Of a stretch of 64,000 bases of DNA, positions 9,431 to 18,787 are shown piece after piece. A model generated the notes under the pieces. That model was not told the origin of the DNA and did no database searches. It worked only from the letters and a program-made list of their open reading frames with translations. Source of the stretch: JAKAVN01 sp963796565 (GTDB lineage: Bacteria > Desulfobacterota > Binatia > Binatales > Binataceae); contig CAWCMA010000001.1 in the NCBI GenBank assembly GCA_963796565.1, forward strand, positions 372,001 through 436,000. Direction: 5' to 3'. A program made the translations under genes and the position numbers. The first letter of the stretch is position 1. Each line of letters starts with the position of its first letter.

Positions 9431-9504
9431 TGTTCCACCTCTCCGTATGCTATTCCGATTATCTCGATTCTGGCGTCTCTTTATGATCTAAAGGAGTATA
9501 ACGT

Positions 9505-9564
9505 ATGCCACAGGAACCCAGAAATCGTGGCGGAAGCCCGGACGGGGGTGTGCCCAACAGCTAG
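9505..9564 (+). CDS. Possible 19-residue short ORF with strong ribosome binding site
   Basis: ATG at 9505 is preceded by AAAGGAG with an eight-base spacer, one of the better Shine-Dalgarno sequences in the window. It opens a 19-residue frame (MPQEPRNRGG..., ending at TAG 9562). It lies in the divergent gap between the CoA-transferase gene and the cytochrome c gene. The peptide is polar, rich in Gly and Pro, without membrane helix or cysteine. It could be a leader peptide for the cytochrome gene, a remnant, or chance. Only the signal and frame are visible. Confidence 0.25.
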   Translation: MPQEPRNRGGSPDGGVPNS

Positions 9565-9716
9565 CTGTGCAGGTTAAATCAGATCTGCTAAAAATTTGTT
9601 CGACGCGTTTGGTTCCGCTGATGCGGCAAGTCGCTCCTCGGGATGACGCTTGATCCGGCTCTCGAACATGAAGTCTACAACATACGGATCGAAGGACCTT
9701 TTATGGAAGGTATAGA

Positions 9717-10148
9717 ATGCGGTTGACGTTGATTAGAATTCTTGGGCGAGGAGTTTGCATTGGGATTGTCGCACTGCTGGCATTTGCGCTGAGCGCGGCG
9801 TACGTCCGGGCAGATACGACAGGCAAACAGGATTTTGACGCCAACTGTGCCTCGTGTCATGGCAAAGACGGCAAGGGTCACGGAGAAGCGTTGTATGTCA
9901 TTCCCGGAATCAATCCGCCGGACCTTACCCAATTGACCAAGAACAATGGAGGCGTGTTCCCGGGGAAGCGAGTGTACCAATCAATCGATGGGCGGACTGG
10001 CATTCCCGCGCATTCACGCATCGACATGCCCTTTTGGGGGACAACCCTTCAGCAAGAAGGAAAGGAGTTTACCCCAAAGAGCGAAGCGAACGTCAAGGCG
10101 CGGATCTCCAACATGGTCAGTTACATCAAGAGCATCCAGGAAAAATAG
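9717..10148 (+). CDS. Class I c-type cytochrome, periplasmic
   Basis: A 143-residue monoheme cytochrome c. A cleavable signal peptide (RILGRGVCIGIVALLAFAL, cleavage near VRADT) is followed by the heme-attachment motif C-A-S-C-H and a likely axial methionine in the MPFWG segment near residue 105. The start is preceded by GGAAGG. It could donate electrons to the CuA centre of the oxidase encoded at the left of the window, although an unlinked CoA-transferase gene lies between. A role in another respiratory chain or alcohol/sulfite oxidation cannot be excluded. Confidence 0.85.
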   Translation: MRLTLIRILGRGVCIGIVALLAFALSAAYVRADTTGKQDFDANCASCHGKDGKGHGEALYVIPGINPPDLTQLTKNNGGVFPGKRVYQSIDGRTGIPAHSRIDMPFWGTTLQQEGKEFTPKSEANVKARISNMVSYIKSIQEK

Positions 10149-10192
10149 ACAGCCACCAAACTCGCAGGTTCGCTTCCCCAAATAACAGTCGA

Positions 10193-10651
10193 CTAGCTTT
10201 TGTTGGTGTGATCCGTTGGCCCTTGGTTCCGAATCGTGAGGACCGGGCAAGTCGCTTTGCGCACCACCGCCTCGGCCACGCTACCCAGAAAAAAGTGAGC
10301 GAGCGTGCCGCGGCCGTGAGTGGCCATCACCAACAGGTCGGGCTTAAATTGCTCGACGGCCTGCAAAATGCCACCGATGACGTCGCCGATGAACACGACC
10401 GACTCGTGACCGACACCGCCAAGCTTTTGTGCCGTGATCTCGCCCAGCTTGACCCTGGCGGCCTTTTCTTGTTCCGTATAGACGTCAACGGGCATCGGAA
10501 AGTCTCCAAACTGCGCTACCAGCGGAACTGCGTGTACTAGGATCAGCGTCGCGCCAAAATGGCGAGCGAGTTCGGTCGCCTTGTCCAGCGCTTCAACTGA
10601 ATTCTCAGTGAAATCGATCGGGCACATGATTTTGCGATAGGGAAATGCCAT
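10193..10651 (-). CDS. Universal stress protein (UspA family)
   Basis: A 152-residue USP domain starting MAFPYRKIMCPIDF. I chose the ATG at 10651 because the in-frame upstream extension to 10855 is arginine- and proline-rich and overlaps the 3-prime end of the RND pump gene. The ATP-binding signature is visible in THGRGTLAHFFLGSV, followed by the conserved RKATCPVLTI strand. The gene follows the RND pump gene on the same strand with about 58 bases between them and may be the last gene of that operon. Confidence 0.87.
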   Translation of the reverse strand: MAFPYRKIMCPIDFTENSVEALDKATELARHFGATLILVHAVPLVAQFGDFPMPVDVYTEQEKAARVKLGEITAQKLGGVGHESVVFIGDVIGGILQAVEQFKPDLLVMATHGRGTLAHFFLGSVAEAVVRKATCPVLTIRNQGPTDHTNKS

Positions 10652-10709
10652 GGCCGCGTTTACCTTCGTCGATAGCTTTGCGAACCCGCCAAAACCATAC
10701 CGATCGTCC

Positions 10710-13700
10710 TCAGTCCGCGGCTGTGGCTTGCGGCTTCGAGCGCTTGGCTGCGCCGGGCGCGGGCTCGACCGATCTTCCGGCAAGTTCACGCACCGCGATA
10801 AAGAACACCGGGACGAATGGAATCGCGAGCAGAGTCGACGCAAGCATTCCGCCAAAAACCACCGTGCCCAGCGATTGCTGACTCGCTGCGCCTGCGCCGG
10901 CGGCCGTCAACAGCGGCACCACGCCCAGGATGAATGCGATCGACGTCATCAAGATTGGCCGAAAGCGCCGGCGCGTCGCTTCGACCGCCGCTTCCACCGT
11001 GCCCATTCCTTCCTCAGTTAGCTGTCGCGCGAATTCGACGATCAGGATCGCGTTCTTGGCGGCGAGCGCAATCATCAGTACCAAACCAATCTGCGTATAC
11101 AGATCGACCGGAAAACGCCGCAGCGCCTGTGCGATGATGATGCCGATGAGCGCCGTCGGCACGACGAGGATTACCGCAATCGGATCGGTCCAGCTCTCGT
11201 ATTGCGCTGCCAACACCAGAAACACGAGCGTGATCGATAACGCAAATATGAAATAGATCTGGCTTCCGACTTGCTTCTCCTGATACGAAAGGCCAGTCCA
11301 CTCGTGACTCATTCCCTGCGGCAAAGTGTCGTCGGCGAGTTGCTGCATCATGTCGAGCGCCTGCCCGGAACTGTATTTTATCGTCGGCACCCCAGTGATG
11401 ATCGCCGAAGGGTATAGGTTGTAGCGCGTCACCAGTTCCGACCCCAGCATATGACGGAACGCGATCAGCGCGCCCAGCGGCACCATCTGCCCAAACCGGT
11501 TCGGCACGTTCAGGTTCGCGATGTCTCTTAGTTGCCGACGGTAGTCCGCCTGCGCCTGCACCCGAACCTGAAGACTCTGGTTGAATTTGTTGAACTGGTT
11601 TACGTAGCTCGATCCCAGGTAGGTCTGAAGAGTCGAGAAGACGTCGCTGAGTGAGACTCCCAGCGATTCAGCCATCGTCCGGTTGATATCCAGGTATAGT
11701 TGCGGACTGTTGTTGCTGAAGGTCGTGAATCCCGCGCGCAGGAACCCCGGCTCGCCGCGCGCCTTTCGCAACAGCTCCATGACGGCCTTCTGGAGCTCGC
11801 CAAGACCGCTGCTGGCGCGATCTTCGACCACCATCTGGAAGCCGAAAGCGTTTCCGAGGCCGGGAATGGGCGAAGGCGGCATCACCGCGAACGTGGCTTT
11901 GCGGATCGCTCGGAACCTTTCCTGAAGTCCGCCAATGATCTTGGCTTGCGTCAGCCCAGCCGGGCGTTTGCCCCAATCGTCATAAATCACGAATACCGTG
12001 ATGACGTTGGAAAGGTTCGCCGAATCGAATACCGAATAACCGCCGATCGTCACCCACCCCTTGATACCGGGACTCTGCTTCAGGATCGCGTCGATGCGCG
12101 ACGAGACTTCGCGCACTCGCGGCTGCGCCGAGCCCTCCGGAAGCTCCGCCGAAACCACACAGTAGCCCTGGTCCTCCAGCGGCAGCATCGCCGACGGATA
12201 GATCGAAAGCGCAAACACCGCAAGCGCGATCACCGCGAAAAATACGCCGATCATCCGCAGCGGGCGATGCGCCATCCAATCGACCAGCGCGATATACCGC
12301 TGTTGGACCGCCGCGAACCCGCGATTGAACTCGGTGGAAAACCAGTTGAGCGGCTTGTCCTTGGGCCGCGGCCGCAAATACTGCGCGCATTGCGTCGGCT
12401 TGAGCGTCAGCGCGTTGGCCGCGCTGATGACCGCGGTCGCCGCGATCACCAGCGCGAATTGCCGAAACATCTGCCCCGTGATGCCCGGCAGAAATGACGC
12501 CGGCAGGAACACCGAAATCAACACCAGCGTGATCCCCAGCACCGGACCCGTCAGCTCGCCCATCGCCTTGATCGCCGCGTCCTTCGGGGTCAGTCCCTGC
12601 TCGATGTAATGCGAGCAGTTCTCCACGATCACGATAGCGTCATCGACCACGATCCCAATCGCGAGTATCAGCGCGAACAGCGTCATCAGGTTGACCGTGA
12701 ATCCCAACAGCGCCATCGCCGCGAATGCGCCGATTATCGTCACCGGCACCGTCGTCGCCGGCACCAGCATCGCGCGAAAATTCTGCAGGAACATCAAAAT
12801 CACGATCAGCACCAGCACTCCCGCGATGCCCAGCGTCACGTACACCGCGTGGATCGCCTGCTGGATGAACACCGTAGTGTCGTACAGCGTGCTGTACTTC
12901 AGTCCCTGCGGAAACGACTTGCTCATGGTCGCCATCAGCGCGCGCACTTCGCCCGCCACCTGCAGCGAGTTCGCGCCGGGCAGCGCGTAGATGCATATGT
13001 GTCCGGCTTTTTTTCCGCTCAGGTTCGAAAATATCGTGAACTGCTGCTCACTCAGTTCAACCTTTGCGAGGTCCTTGACCCGCACGATCGACGCCGCTTG
13101 CGCCAGTTGGGCGCCCTGCGCCGTCTCGGCCGGCAGCCCTGTCGGAGGCCGGCTCTTTACTATGATGTTCTCGAACCCCTTGACGTCCGACAGCCGCCCC
13201 AGCGTGTTGACCGTGAATTGAAACACCTGGTTGGACGGCACCGGCGGCCCGCCGATTTGTCCCGACGCCACCTGCGCGTTCTGATTCTGGATCGCCTGCT
13301 GCACGTCCAGCACTGTCAGACCGAAGGCTTTGAGCTTGTCGGGATCGAGCCAGATGCGCATGCTGTACTCGCCCGCGCCCAGCACCTTGACCTCGCCGAC
13401 GCCCGGCAATCGCGCAATCGGATTTTGCAGGTTGATCGAAGCGTAGTTGCTCAGATACGTTCCGTCGAAGCGGTTGTCATCCGAGTACAGGCTTTCCATC
13501 AGCAGAATATTGGTGGTGACTTTCTTGACGTTGACCCCTTGCGCCTGCACCGGCTGCGGCAGTTGCGCCATTGAGCTGTTGACCGCGTTCTGTACCAGCG
13601 CCAGCGAGGTGTTGAGGTCGGTGCCCACCGCGAATGTCACCGTCAGCGTGTAACTGCCATCGCTGCCGCTGGTCGAACTCAGGTAAATTGAATTTTCGAC

Positions 13701-13913
13701 CCCGTTGACCTGCTGCTCGATCGGAACTCCGACGGTGTTCGCCACCGTCTCGGCGCTCGAGCCCGGGTAGTTAGTCGTCACCTGTATGGTTGGCGGTACG
13801 ATATTCGGATATTCCGCGACCGGCAGAATATAGATGCATACCGCGCCGAGCAGGACGATCACTATCGCCAGCACGTTGGCCAGCACGGGCCGTTCGATGA
13901 AAAACTTTGACAT
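10710..13913 (-). CDS. RND multidrug efflux pump, AcrB/MexB type
   Basis: The inner-membrane proton-driven pump of a tripartite efflux system, 1067 residues, usual for hydrophobe/amphiphile exporters (HAE1). It has a first helix starting MSKFFIERP, a large periplasmic loop, and the fourth-helix proton-relay pair in GIVVDDAIVIVEN near residue 407. The second half repeats the architecture, ending with the VVLFGGMLAST-like last helices. Drugs and other lipophilic compounds are the family's substrates. It sits 14 bases downstream of the adaptor gene, which itself follows the outer-membrane channel gene, so all three form one minus-strand operon. Confidence 0.93.
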   Translation of the reverse strand: MSKFFIERPVLANVLAIVIVLLGAVCIYILPVAEYPNIVPPTIQVTTNYPGSSAETVANTVGVPIEQQVNGVENSIYLSSTSGSDGSYTLTVTFAVGTDLNTSLALVQNAVNSSMAQLPQPVQAQGVNVKKVTTNILLMESLYSDDNRFDGTYLSNYASINLQNPIARLPGVGEVKVLGAGEYSMRIWLDPDKLKAFGLTVLDVQQAIQNQNAQVASGQIGGPPVPSNQVFQFTVNTLGRLSDVKGFENIIVKSRPPTGLPAETAQGAQLAQAASIVRVKDLAKVELSEQQFTIFSNLSGKKAGHICIYALPGANSLQVAGEVRALMATMSKSFPQGLKYSTLYDTTVFIQQAIHAVYVTLGIAGVLVLIVILMFLQNFRAMLVPATTVPVTIIGAFAAMALLGFTVNLMTLFALILAIGIVVDDAIVIVENCSHYIEQGLTPKDAAIKAMGELTGPVLGITLVLISVFLPASFLPGITGQMFRQFALVIAATAVISAANALTLKPTQCAQYLRPRPKDKPLNWFSTEFNRGFAAVQQRYIALVDWMAHRPLRMIGVFFAVIALAVFALSIYPSAMLPLEDQGYCVVSAELPEGSAQPRVREVSSRIDAILKQSPGIKGWVTIGGYSVFDSANLSNVITVFVIYDDWGKRPAGLTQAKIIGGLQERFRAIRKATFAVMPPSPIPGLGNAFGFQMVVEDRASSGLGELQKAVMELLRKARGEPGFLRAGFTTFSNNSPQLYLDINRTMAESLGVSLSDVFSTLQTYLGSSYVNQFNKFNQSLQVRVQAQADYRRQLRDIANLNVPNRFGQMVPLGALIAFRHMLGSELVTRYNLYPSAIITGVPTIKYSSGQALDMMQQLADDTLPQGMSHEWTGLSYQEKQVGSQIYFIFALSITLVFLVLAAQYESWTDPIAVILVVPTALIGIIIAQALRRFPVDLYTQIGLVLMIALAAKNAILIVEFARQLTEEGMGTVEAAVEATRRRFRPILMTSIAFILGVVPLLTAAGAGAASQQSLGTVVFGGMLASTLLAIPFVPVFFIAVRELAGRSVEPAPGAAKRSKPQATAAD

Positions 13914-13927
13914 CTAGCGTCGTCCGT

Positions 13928-15154
13928 TTATCCGCCCGCCGGCGCGCTCTTTGGGGGCTTGGCCATGGGCCCGGCCTCCTGAATCGGGTTGACTTCGCGC
14001 CCCGGTATCGCCTGCAGTAGCCCCTCGACTATCACCAAGTCGTCCGGCTTGAGCCCTTGCTCGATCACCAGTCCGTCGCCCACCTGGGTGCCGGTTTTGA
14101 CTCCCTTGCGCTCGACCACATTGTGGCCGTTGACGATCAGAACGTACTCGCCCTGCTGATCGAAGCTGACCGCGTCGCCGGGAACTATCAGCGCGCCGGG
14201 CCGCGCGACCGTCGGCACTCGAATCCGCACGAACAATCCCGGCAACAAGCCCAGGTCATGGTTGGGAATCGTCGCTCGCAATTGCAAAGTGCCGGTCGTC
14301 GGTTCGACCGTAAGCGACGCGAAGTCCAGCAGTCCGCTGCGCGGAAATCCCTCTTCGTTCATCACCCCGAATGAAATTGGGATCGCCCGCTGCGTAATCG
14401 GCTGATTTGCCGCCGCCCGCCTGCGCTGGCTGATTCGCAGCAAGTCGCGCTCGTCGATCGTGAAGTATACGTATAGCGGATCGATCCGATCGATCTCTGC
14501 CAGCGCCGTCTGCTGCCCCATTGCGCCCACCACGTTGCCGGGGTCCACCAGATGCCTTCCGAGCCGCCCGTCGAACGGCGCCTTGACGATCGTATAGCTG
14601 AGGTTCAACTTTGCGATCGATACCTGCGCCTCGGCGCTGCGCACACCAGCCTCCGCAGCCTCTCGTTCGTAGCGCCAATGGTCGACCTCGGTCTGGGTCG
14701 CGGCATCCTCCTTAAGCAGGCCGCTGTAGCGTTTGAACTCGGTCTGCGCATGCCACAATGACGCGCGTTGCGTCGCGAGCTGCGCCCGCGCCTGCACCAG
14801 TTGCGCCTGATACGGTTCCTGCTGAATCGTAAACAGCGTATCGCCTTTGTTGACCCGCGCGCCGTCGGTGAAATGCAATTTCTCAAGATAGCCTTCCACT
14901 CGCGCCACCAGCTTCACCGAATCGGTGGCGGCGGTGTTGCCGGTGAACGTGATGTAATCTGTCACGTTTCGCACGTCCGGCCGCGCCACCGTGACCTCGG
15001 TCGGCGGCGCCGAGCCCGTGGGGCGGCTCCCGCAGCCGCCATCCGCGCACATCGCCGCGAGCCCCAGCACCATCGCCGCCAGCGCCCTGCCTCGCGCACG
15101 ACTGCTTCGCGCGAGCGCTGCGGGCGGCGCCACCCTTGATTCGAATCCACGCAT
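13928..15154 (-). CDS. RND efflux periplasmic adaptor, AcrA/MexA type
   Basis: A membrane-fusion protein that joins the pump to the outer-membrane channel. After an N-terminal basic and hydrophobic stretch ending near a GGC that may serve as lipobox, it shows the barrel-sandwich half-motif VEGYLEKLHFTDGARVNKGD, an alpha-hairpin of about 80 residues, the second lipoyl half (VKAPFDGRLGRHLVDPGNVV) and beta-barrel and membrane-proximal domains. The ATG at 15154 is used; a GTG two codons upstream is also possible. It lies between the channel gene (34 bases upstream) and the pump gene (14 bases downstream). Confidence 0.91.
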   Translation of the reverse strand: MRGFESRVAPPAALARSSRARGRALAAMVLGLAAMCADGGCGSRPTGSAPPTEVTVARPDVRNVTDYITFTGNTAATDSVKLVARVEGYLEKLHFTDGARVNKGDTLFTIQQEPYQAQLVQARAQLATQRASLWHAQTEFKRYSGLLKEDAATQTEVDHWRYEREAAEAGVRSAEAQVSIAKLNLSYTIVKAPFDGRLGRHLVDPGNVVGAMGQQTALAEIDRIDPLYVYFTIDERDLLRISQRRRAAANQPITQRAIPISFGVMNEEGFPRSGLLDFASLTVEPTTGTLQLRATIPNHDLGLLPGLFVRIRVPTVARPGALIVPGDAVSFDQQGEYVLIVNGHNVVERKGVKTGTQVGDGLVIEQGLKPDDLVIVEGLLQAIPGREVNPIQEAGPMAKPPKSAPAGG

Positions 15155-15188
15155 TCTCACTCGGGCCTCATCAAGCTCTGCGAGCTCA

Positions 15189-16772
15189 TCATTCCGGCGG
15201 CCGAATCAACGGTCCCACGTCGTTGGGCGACGGCAGCCCGGGCGCCTGCGGCCTTAGCAACTGCGGCGTCAGAAGGGTTCCCCAATTAGTCCGCTTCGAC
15301 ATCTCGTCTCGCGTGCTGGCGGGCACGAACTCGTGTCCCTCGCGTATTTGCCATCCGCCGCCCATCGCGCGATAGGTTGCGATTACCCCCAACGGCACCG
15401 CTCCCTGCGCAAGCGCAAGGCTGTTTTCCGCCGTGAACAGGTTCTGCTCGGCGAGCAGCACCGTGGTGAAATCCATCGTCCCCTCTTTGTACTGAATCAG
15501 CGCGATTCGGAGCGCTCCCTGCGCGGCGGTTACGCTCCGGCTCAAAAACTCCACCTCGAGTCGCGACTGGGTGAAAAGCGCGATTCCATTTTCAACTTCC
15601 TGCTGCGCCTTCAGCACGGTGTTCAGGTAATCGACCAGCAGTTCCTGGAAGCGCGCGTCCTGCACTCGAACGTTGTTGGTTATCTGTCCATAATTGAGAA
15701 TGTTCCACTGAAGCGTCGGGCCCAGCGCGTACGCCAAGCTCATCGAAGTGAATACATCGCTGAGACTGGCGGTACCGATAGTGCTCGACAGCGTCCCCAC
15801 GTTGCCGAGCAGGCTGAAGGTCGGGAACAAGTCCGCCTTGGCGAACCCGATCTGCGCGCATTGCGCCGCCGCCTGCAACTCCGCGCGCCGGATATCCGGT
15901 CGCCGCCGGAGCAGGTCCGCAGGTATCCCCACCGTCACCCGCGCCGGCGCGGTCGGGATTTCGGACGCTCCCGCTATCAAGGCGTCCAGTCGCCCCGGCT
16001 CCATCCCCAGCAGCACGCTGAGCGCGTTCTTCGACTGCTCGAGTTGAATCGTCAACTGCGGCACCGCCGCCTCCGTCGATCCCAGCACGTTGGTCGCCTG
16101 GTAGACGTCGCGTTTGGTGGCGGCGCCGCCGTGGTACCGGGCCTCCGCTATTTTGAGGGCGATTTTTTGTTTCTCGACATTATCGCGGGCGATTGCGATC
16201 TGCCTTTCGGTCGTACGGATCTGAACGTAGGTGCTGGCCACGTCGCCAGTCAGTGAGACCAGCACGTCGTCGTAGTTGGCCACCGACGCCAGGTAGGCCT
16301 CGTCCGCGGATTCAATTCCACGCCGCAGCTTACCCCACACGTCGATTTCCCACGCCGCTTGCGCACCGAACGAATCGCTCCAGAATTTATTCGTGATGAG
16401 ATTGTACGGATTCGAAGACGGGAGCCGGTTGTACGTGACCGACGCCGTCGCCCGCTGTTGCTGGGGATAAAACTCGCCAATCGCGATTCCCAACTGCGCT
16501 CGCGACTCCAACACTCGTACCCCGGCGGTCAACAGGGTCAGGTTCTGCGCGTATGCGACTCCGATCAGCCGCGTCAGCACCGGATCGTTGAACACGCTCC
16601 ACCAGTCCCGGTATTCGTCACGGCCGCTATCCACCGCCGGACTCGCGGCCTCTTGCCATTTCGATGCGACCGGAGTTGGTGGCTGATGGTAATCGGGCCC
16701 GAGCATGCACCCGCCGGCGATCAACGCGAGCGCTACGGCAAGCAATTTCAGGTCCGCGAAGCGCGACATCAT
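15189..16772 (-). CDS. RND outer-membrane channel lipoprotein, OprM/NodT type
   Basis: A 527-residue outer membrane efflux protein. The signal peptide ends in the lipobox LIAGGC, followed by the family's start GPDYHQPP. Two tandem OEP repeats of long coiled-coil helices follow, with the conserved WEIDVWGKL and LLRRRPDIRRAE segments. It is the first gene of the minus-strand operon (channel, adaptor, pump); the order is unusual only in that the channel gene comes first. The C-terminal extension after the last helix contains a proline-rich tail of unknown role. Confidence 0.92.
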   Translation of the reverse strand: MMSRFADLKLLAVALALIAGGCMLGPDYHQPPTPVASKWQEAASPAVDSGRDEYRDWWSVFNDPVLTRLIGVAYAQNLTLLTAGVRVLESRAQLGIAIGEFYPQQQRATASVTYNRLPSSNPYNLITNKFWSDSFGAQAAWEIDVWGKLRRGIESADEAYLASVANYDDVLVSLTGDVASTYVQIRTTERQIAIARDNVEKQKIALKIAEARYHGGAATKRDVYQATNVLGSTEAAVPQLTIQLEQSKNALSVLLGMEPGRLDALIAGASEIPTAPARVTVGIPADLLRRRPDIRRAELQAAAQCAQIGFAKADLFPTFSLLGNVGTLSSTIGTASLSDVFTSMSLAYALGPTLQWNILNYGQITNNVRVQDARFQELLVDYLNTVLKAQQEVENGIALFTQSRLEVEFLSRSVTAAQGALRIALIQYKEGTMDFTTVLLAEQNLFTAENSLALAQGAVPLGVIATYRAMGGGWQIREGHEFVPASTRDEMSKRTNWGTLLTPQLLRPQAPGLPSPNDVGPLIRPPE

Positions 16773-17197
16773 AGCCCGCTCACCATACTCAGTTGTGGTG
16801 ATTATTCACAGGCTTCCGCCCAAGGCTTTCATCCCCGAAACGACCGGTCACGCTCAGCGTGACCACGAATCCGGCAGCCGAGCGGGTCGCAAGCAGTAAT
16901 TGAGGTCGGTCCCCTGCTAAGAAGCCCCGTAGCACCTCGACGAGCGATTCGCGACGAACCGGCTTCACCTCTAATCCGGCGAACGCCTGTTTACATAAAT
17001 GACAGTTATAAGCTAGTCAATCGCGCTCACCTTCGACGACCGAGAGCATCGACCTTCCAAGTGCAAGAGTGCAGCTTGCCCGCGCACATTCTTTCCCGAG
17101 GTTCCCTTCGCCCGGCCCTCTGGACAAATGCGACGCCAATCTGCTTCACATCACTAACCTATAACTCCGTGAGTTGCGAAGCTCGGTGAGAACCATA
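16773..17197 (+). promoter_or_regulatory. Divergent intergenic region, RND operon / ABC1 kinase
   Basis: About 425 bases separate the divergently transcribed outer-membrane channel gene and the ABC1-family kinase gene, so promoters for both must lie here. The stretch near 16981-17010 is AT-richer (TTACATAAATGACAGTTATA) and is the best candidate for promoter elements. I found no clear operator, no adjacent TetR- or MarR-type regulator and no convincing ORF. The call is positional. Confidence 0.35.
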
Positions 17198-18787
17198 ATG
17201 GAGATACTTCGTCAGCTGGCGCGTCTTCTGGGAGCATTCATTCGCTATTTCTTGTGGCCCCTTGTCACCGGGCGCAAAGTGGAGTGGCCTGCACAGTTGA
17301 GGAAGGCCTTAGAGAAGCTTGGCGGAACATGGATCAAGTTAGGTCAGGCCTTGGCCCTGCGCTTCGATCTTCTGCCCGCAGCCTACTGCTACGAATTATT
17401 CAAGCTGATGAACGAAGTCGCACCTTTCTCTGAAAGAGAGGTGCGAAACGTGATCCTTGCCGAACTGGGGCAGCAGCCCGATCAGCTGTTTCGTCGCTTC
17501 GAAATGGTGCCTTTCGCCGCCGCCTCAATCGGCCAGGTGCATCGCGCGCAGCTCAACTCCGGCCAGGAAGTCGCGGTAAAGGTTCAGCGCCCCGGAGTGC
17601 GCGAGATCATCAGGCGTGACATTCGAGTCATGTATACGCTGGCCGGGCTTCTGGACAGTATTAACGCGTTCGGTAGCACGCGTATGCGCGGGATCATCGA
17701 GGAATTCGAACGGTGGACCAAAGCTGAACTGGACTATCTCGTCGAGGCCCGTAACGCAGTCACTATTGCCGCCAACGCCGCCGATGATCCGAACGAGATA
17801 AATCCCAAAATCTATCTCAAATACACCACCAAACGCGTGCTGACGATGGAGTTCATAGACGGAATTCCAATCATCGATGTTATCTACGCGTTGCGTGACG
17901 GAAAAGTGGAGTTTATGAGGGGACTTGCCGATCGAGGTCTAAGCCTTTCGCTACTGGCTCGTGCTCTATGCTGGAACTCGCTGAACCAGATTTATCAGTT
18001 CGGCCATTTCCACGCTGATTTGCATCCGGCGAACCTTCTCGCCCTGCCCGGAAACGCGATCGGATATGTCGATTTCGGTATCGTGGGAAGGATGTCGAGT
18101 GAGCTGCGAGTATCCCTCGCACTATTCGCCAATAGCCTCTTCGACGGGGAATTAAGTGGTGCGGTTGACGAATTGACACTATGGATTAGGCCATCTTCTT
18201 CCACGGATTCTCGAATTGCGCGATCAGACCTGGAGCGAATCATGGAAGAGTATCTTATCCAAGTCGAGGATCCCAAGCTCGCCAGTCGGTGCTTTTCGAC
18301 CCTCGAATTTGGCGTACTGAACGTGATTCGCAAGCATCGTATGGCTCTCGATTCAAACGTCGCCCTATACTTCAAGGCGGTCACCGCTCTTGACACAGTG
18401 ATCTACCAGTTGTTCCCGGAATTCGATCTTCGTTCTCTCGAATTGGAGTTCTTTCAGCGTTTCAAGCGGTTGGAACTGAGTCGATTGCTACGCCTCGAAG
18501 AGTTAGAGGACAATGCCGCCTCATTCCAGCTTAGATTCGGGCGCGCGCTACGCGGTCTGGAAAGGCTCGCTTTTAACCGGGAGTTGGCATCGGACGGAAG
18601 AGGCGGCGCTTGGGACGGTCCGAGACGAGGCACGGATTATATAAATTTTTTGCTCTTCACGCTTTTCTCAGTGGCGGTCGGCCTATATCTTGGGCGGAGC
18701 GACGGCATTGCTCGGTTGCGATCATCATTGCACGGCCATGCACTGCCGGGTACGGTTGGGTTTTCCCGGTCTCCGACTCTTTGCTGA
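17198..18787 (+). CDS. ABC1/UbiB (AarF) family atypical kinase, altered C-terminus
   Basis: A protein of the ABC1/ADCK/UbiB family, atypical ATPase-kinases linked to quinone and other isoprenoid-lipid metabolism. Visible family motifs are KLGGTWIKLGQ (KxGQ), AAASIGQVHRA, the ATP-site lysine in VAVKVQRPG, HADLHPAN of the catalytic loop and DFG in YVDFGIVGRM. A C-terminal hydrophobic segment (INFLLFTLFSVAVGLYLG) probably anchors it. ATG 17198 has GGTGAG upstream; TTG 17174 is an alternative. The last 15-17 residues are read out of frame through the start of a geranylgeranyl-reductase-like remnant, so the native C-terminus was probably lost to a deletion or frameshift. The catalytic part looks intact. 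Confidence 0.85.
   Translation: MEILRQLARLLGAFIRYFLWPLVTGRKVEWPAQLRKALEKLGGTWIKLGQALALRFDLLPAAYCYELFKLMNEVAPFSEREVRNVILAELGQQPDQLFRRFEMVPFAAASIGQVHRAQLNSGQEVAVKVQRPGVREIIRRDIRVMYTLAGLLDSINAFGSTRMRGIIEEFERWTKAELDYLVEARNAVTIAANAADDPNEINPKIYLKYTTKRVLTMEFIDGIPIIDVIYALRDGKVEFMRGLADRGLSLSLLARALCWNSLNQIYQFGHFHADLHPANLLALPGNAIGYVDFGIVGRMSSELRVSLALFANSLFDGELSGAVDELTLWIRPSSSTDSRIARSDLERIMEEYLIQVEDPKLASRCFSTLEFGVLNVIRKHRMALDSNVALYFKAVTALDTVIYQLFPEFDLRSLELEFFQRFKRLELSRLLRLEELEDNAASFQLRFGRALRGLERLAFNRELASDGRGGAWDGPRRGTDYINFLLFTLFSVAVGLYLGRSDGIARLRSSLHGHALPGTVGFSRSPTLC

Noticed and set aside
10652..10855. Longer N-terminus of the stress protein at 10193
   Set aside because: The extension is Arg/Pro-rich and overlaps the RND pump end; USP similarity starts at MAFPYRKIM.
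13928..15154. Metal-efflux (CzcB-like) role for the first RND adaptor
   Set aside because: No metal-binding histidine stretch or metal-type neighbours; the pump matches the HAE1 drug class.
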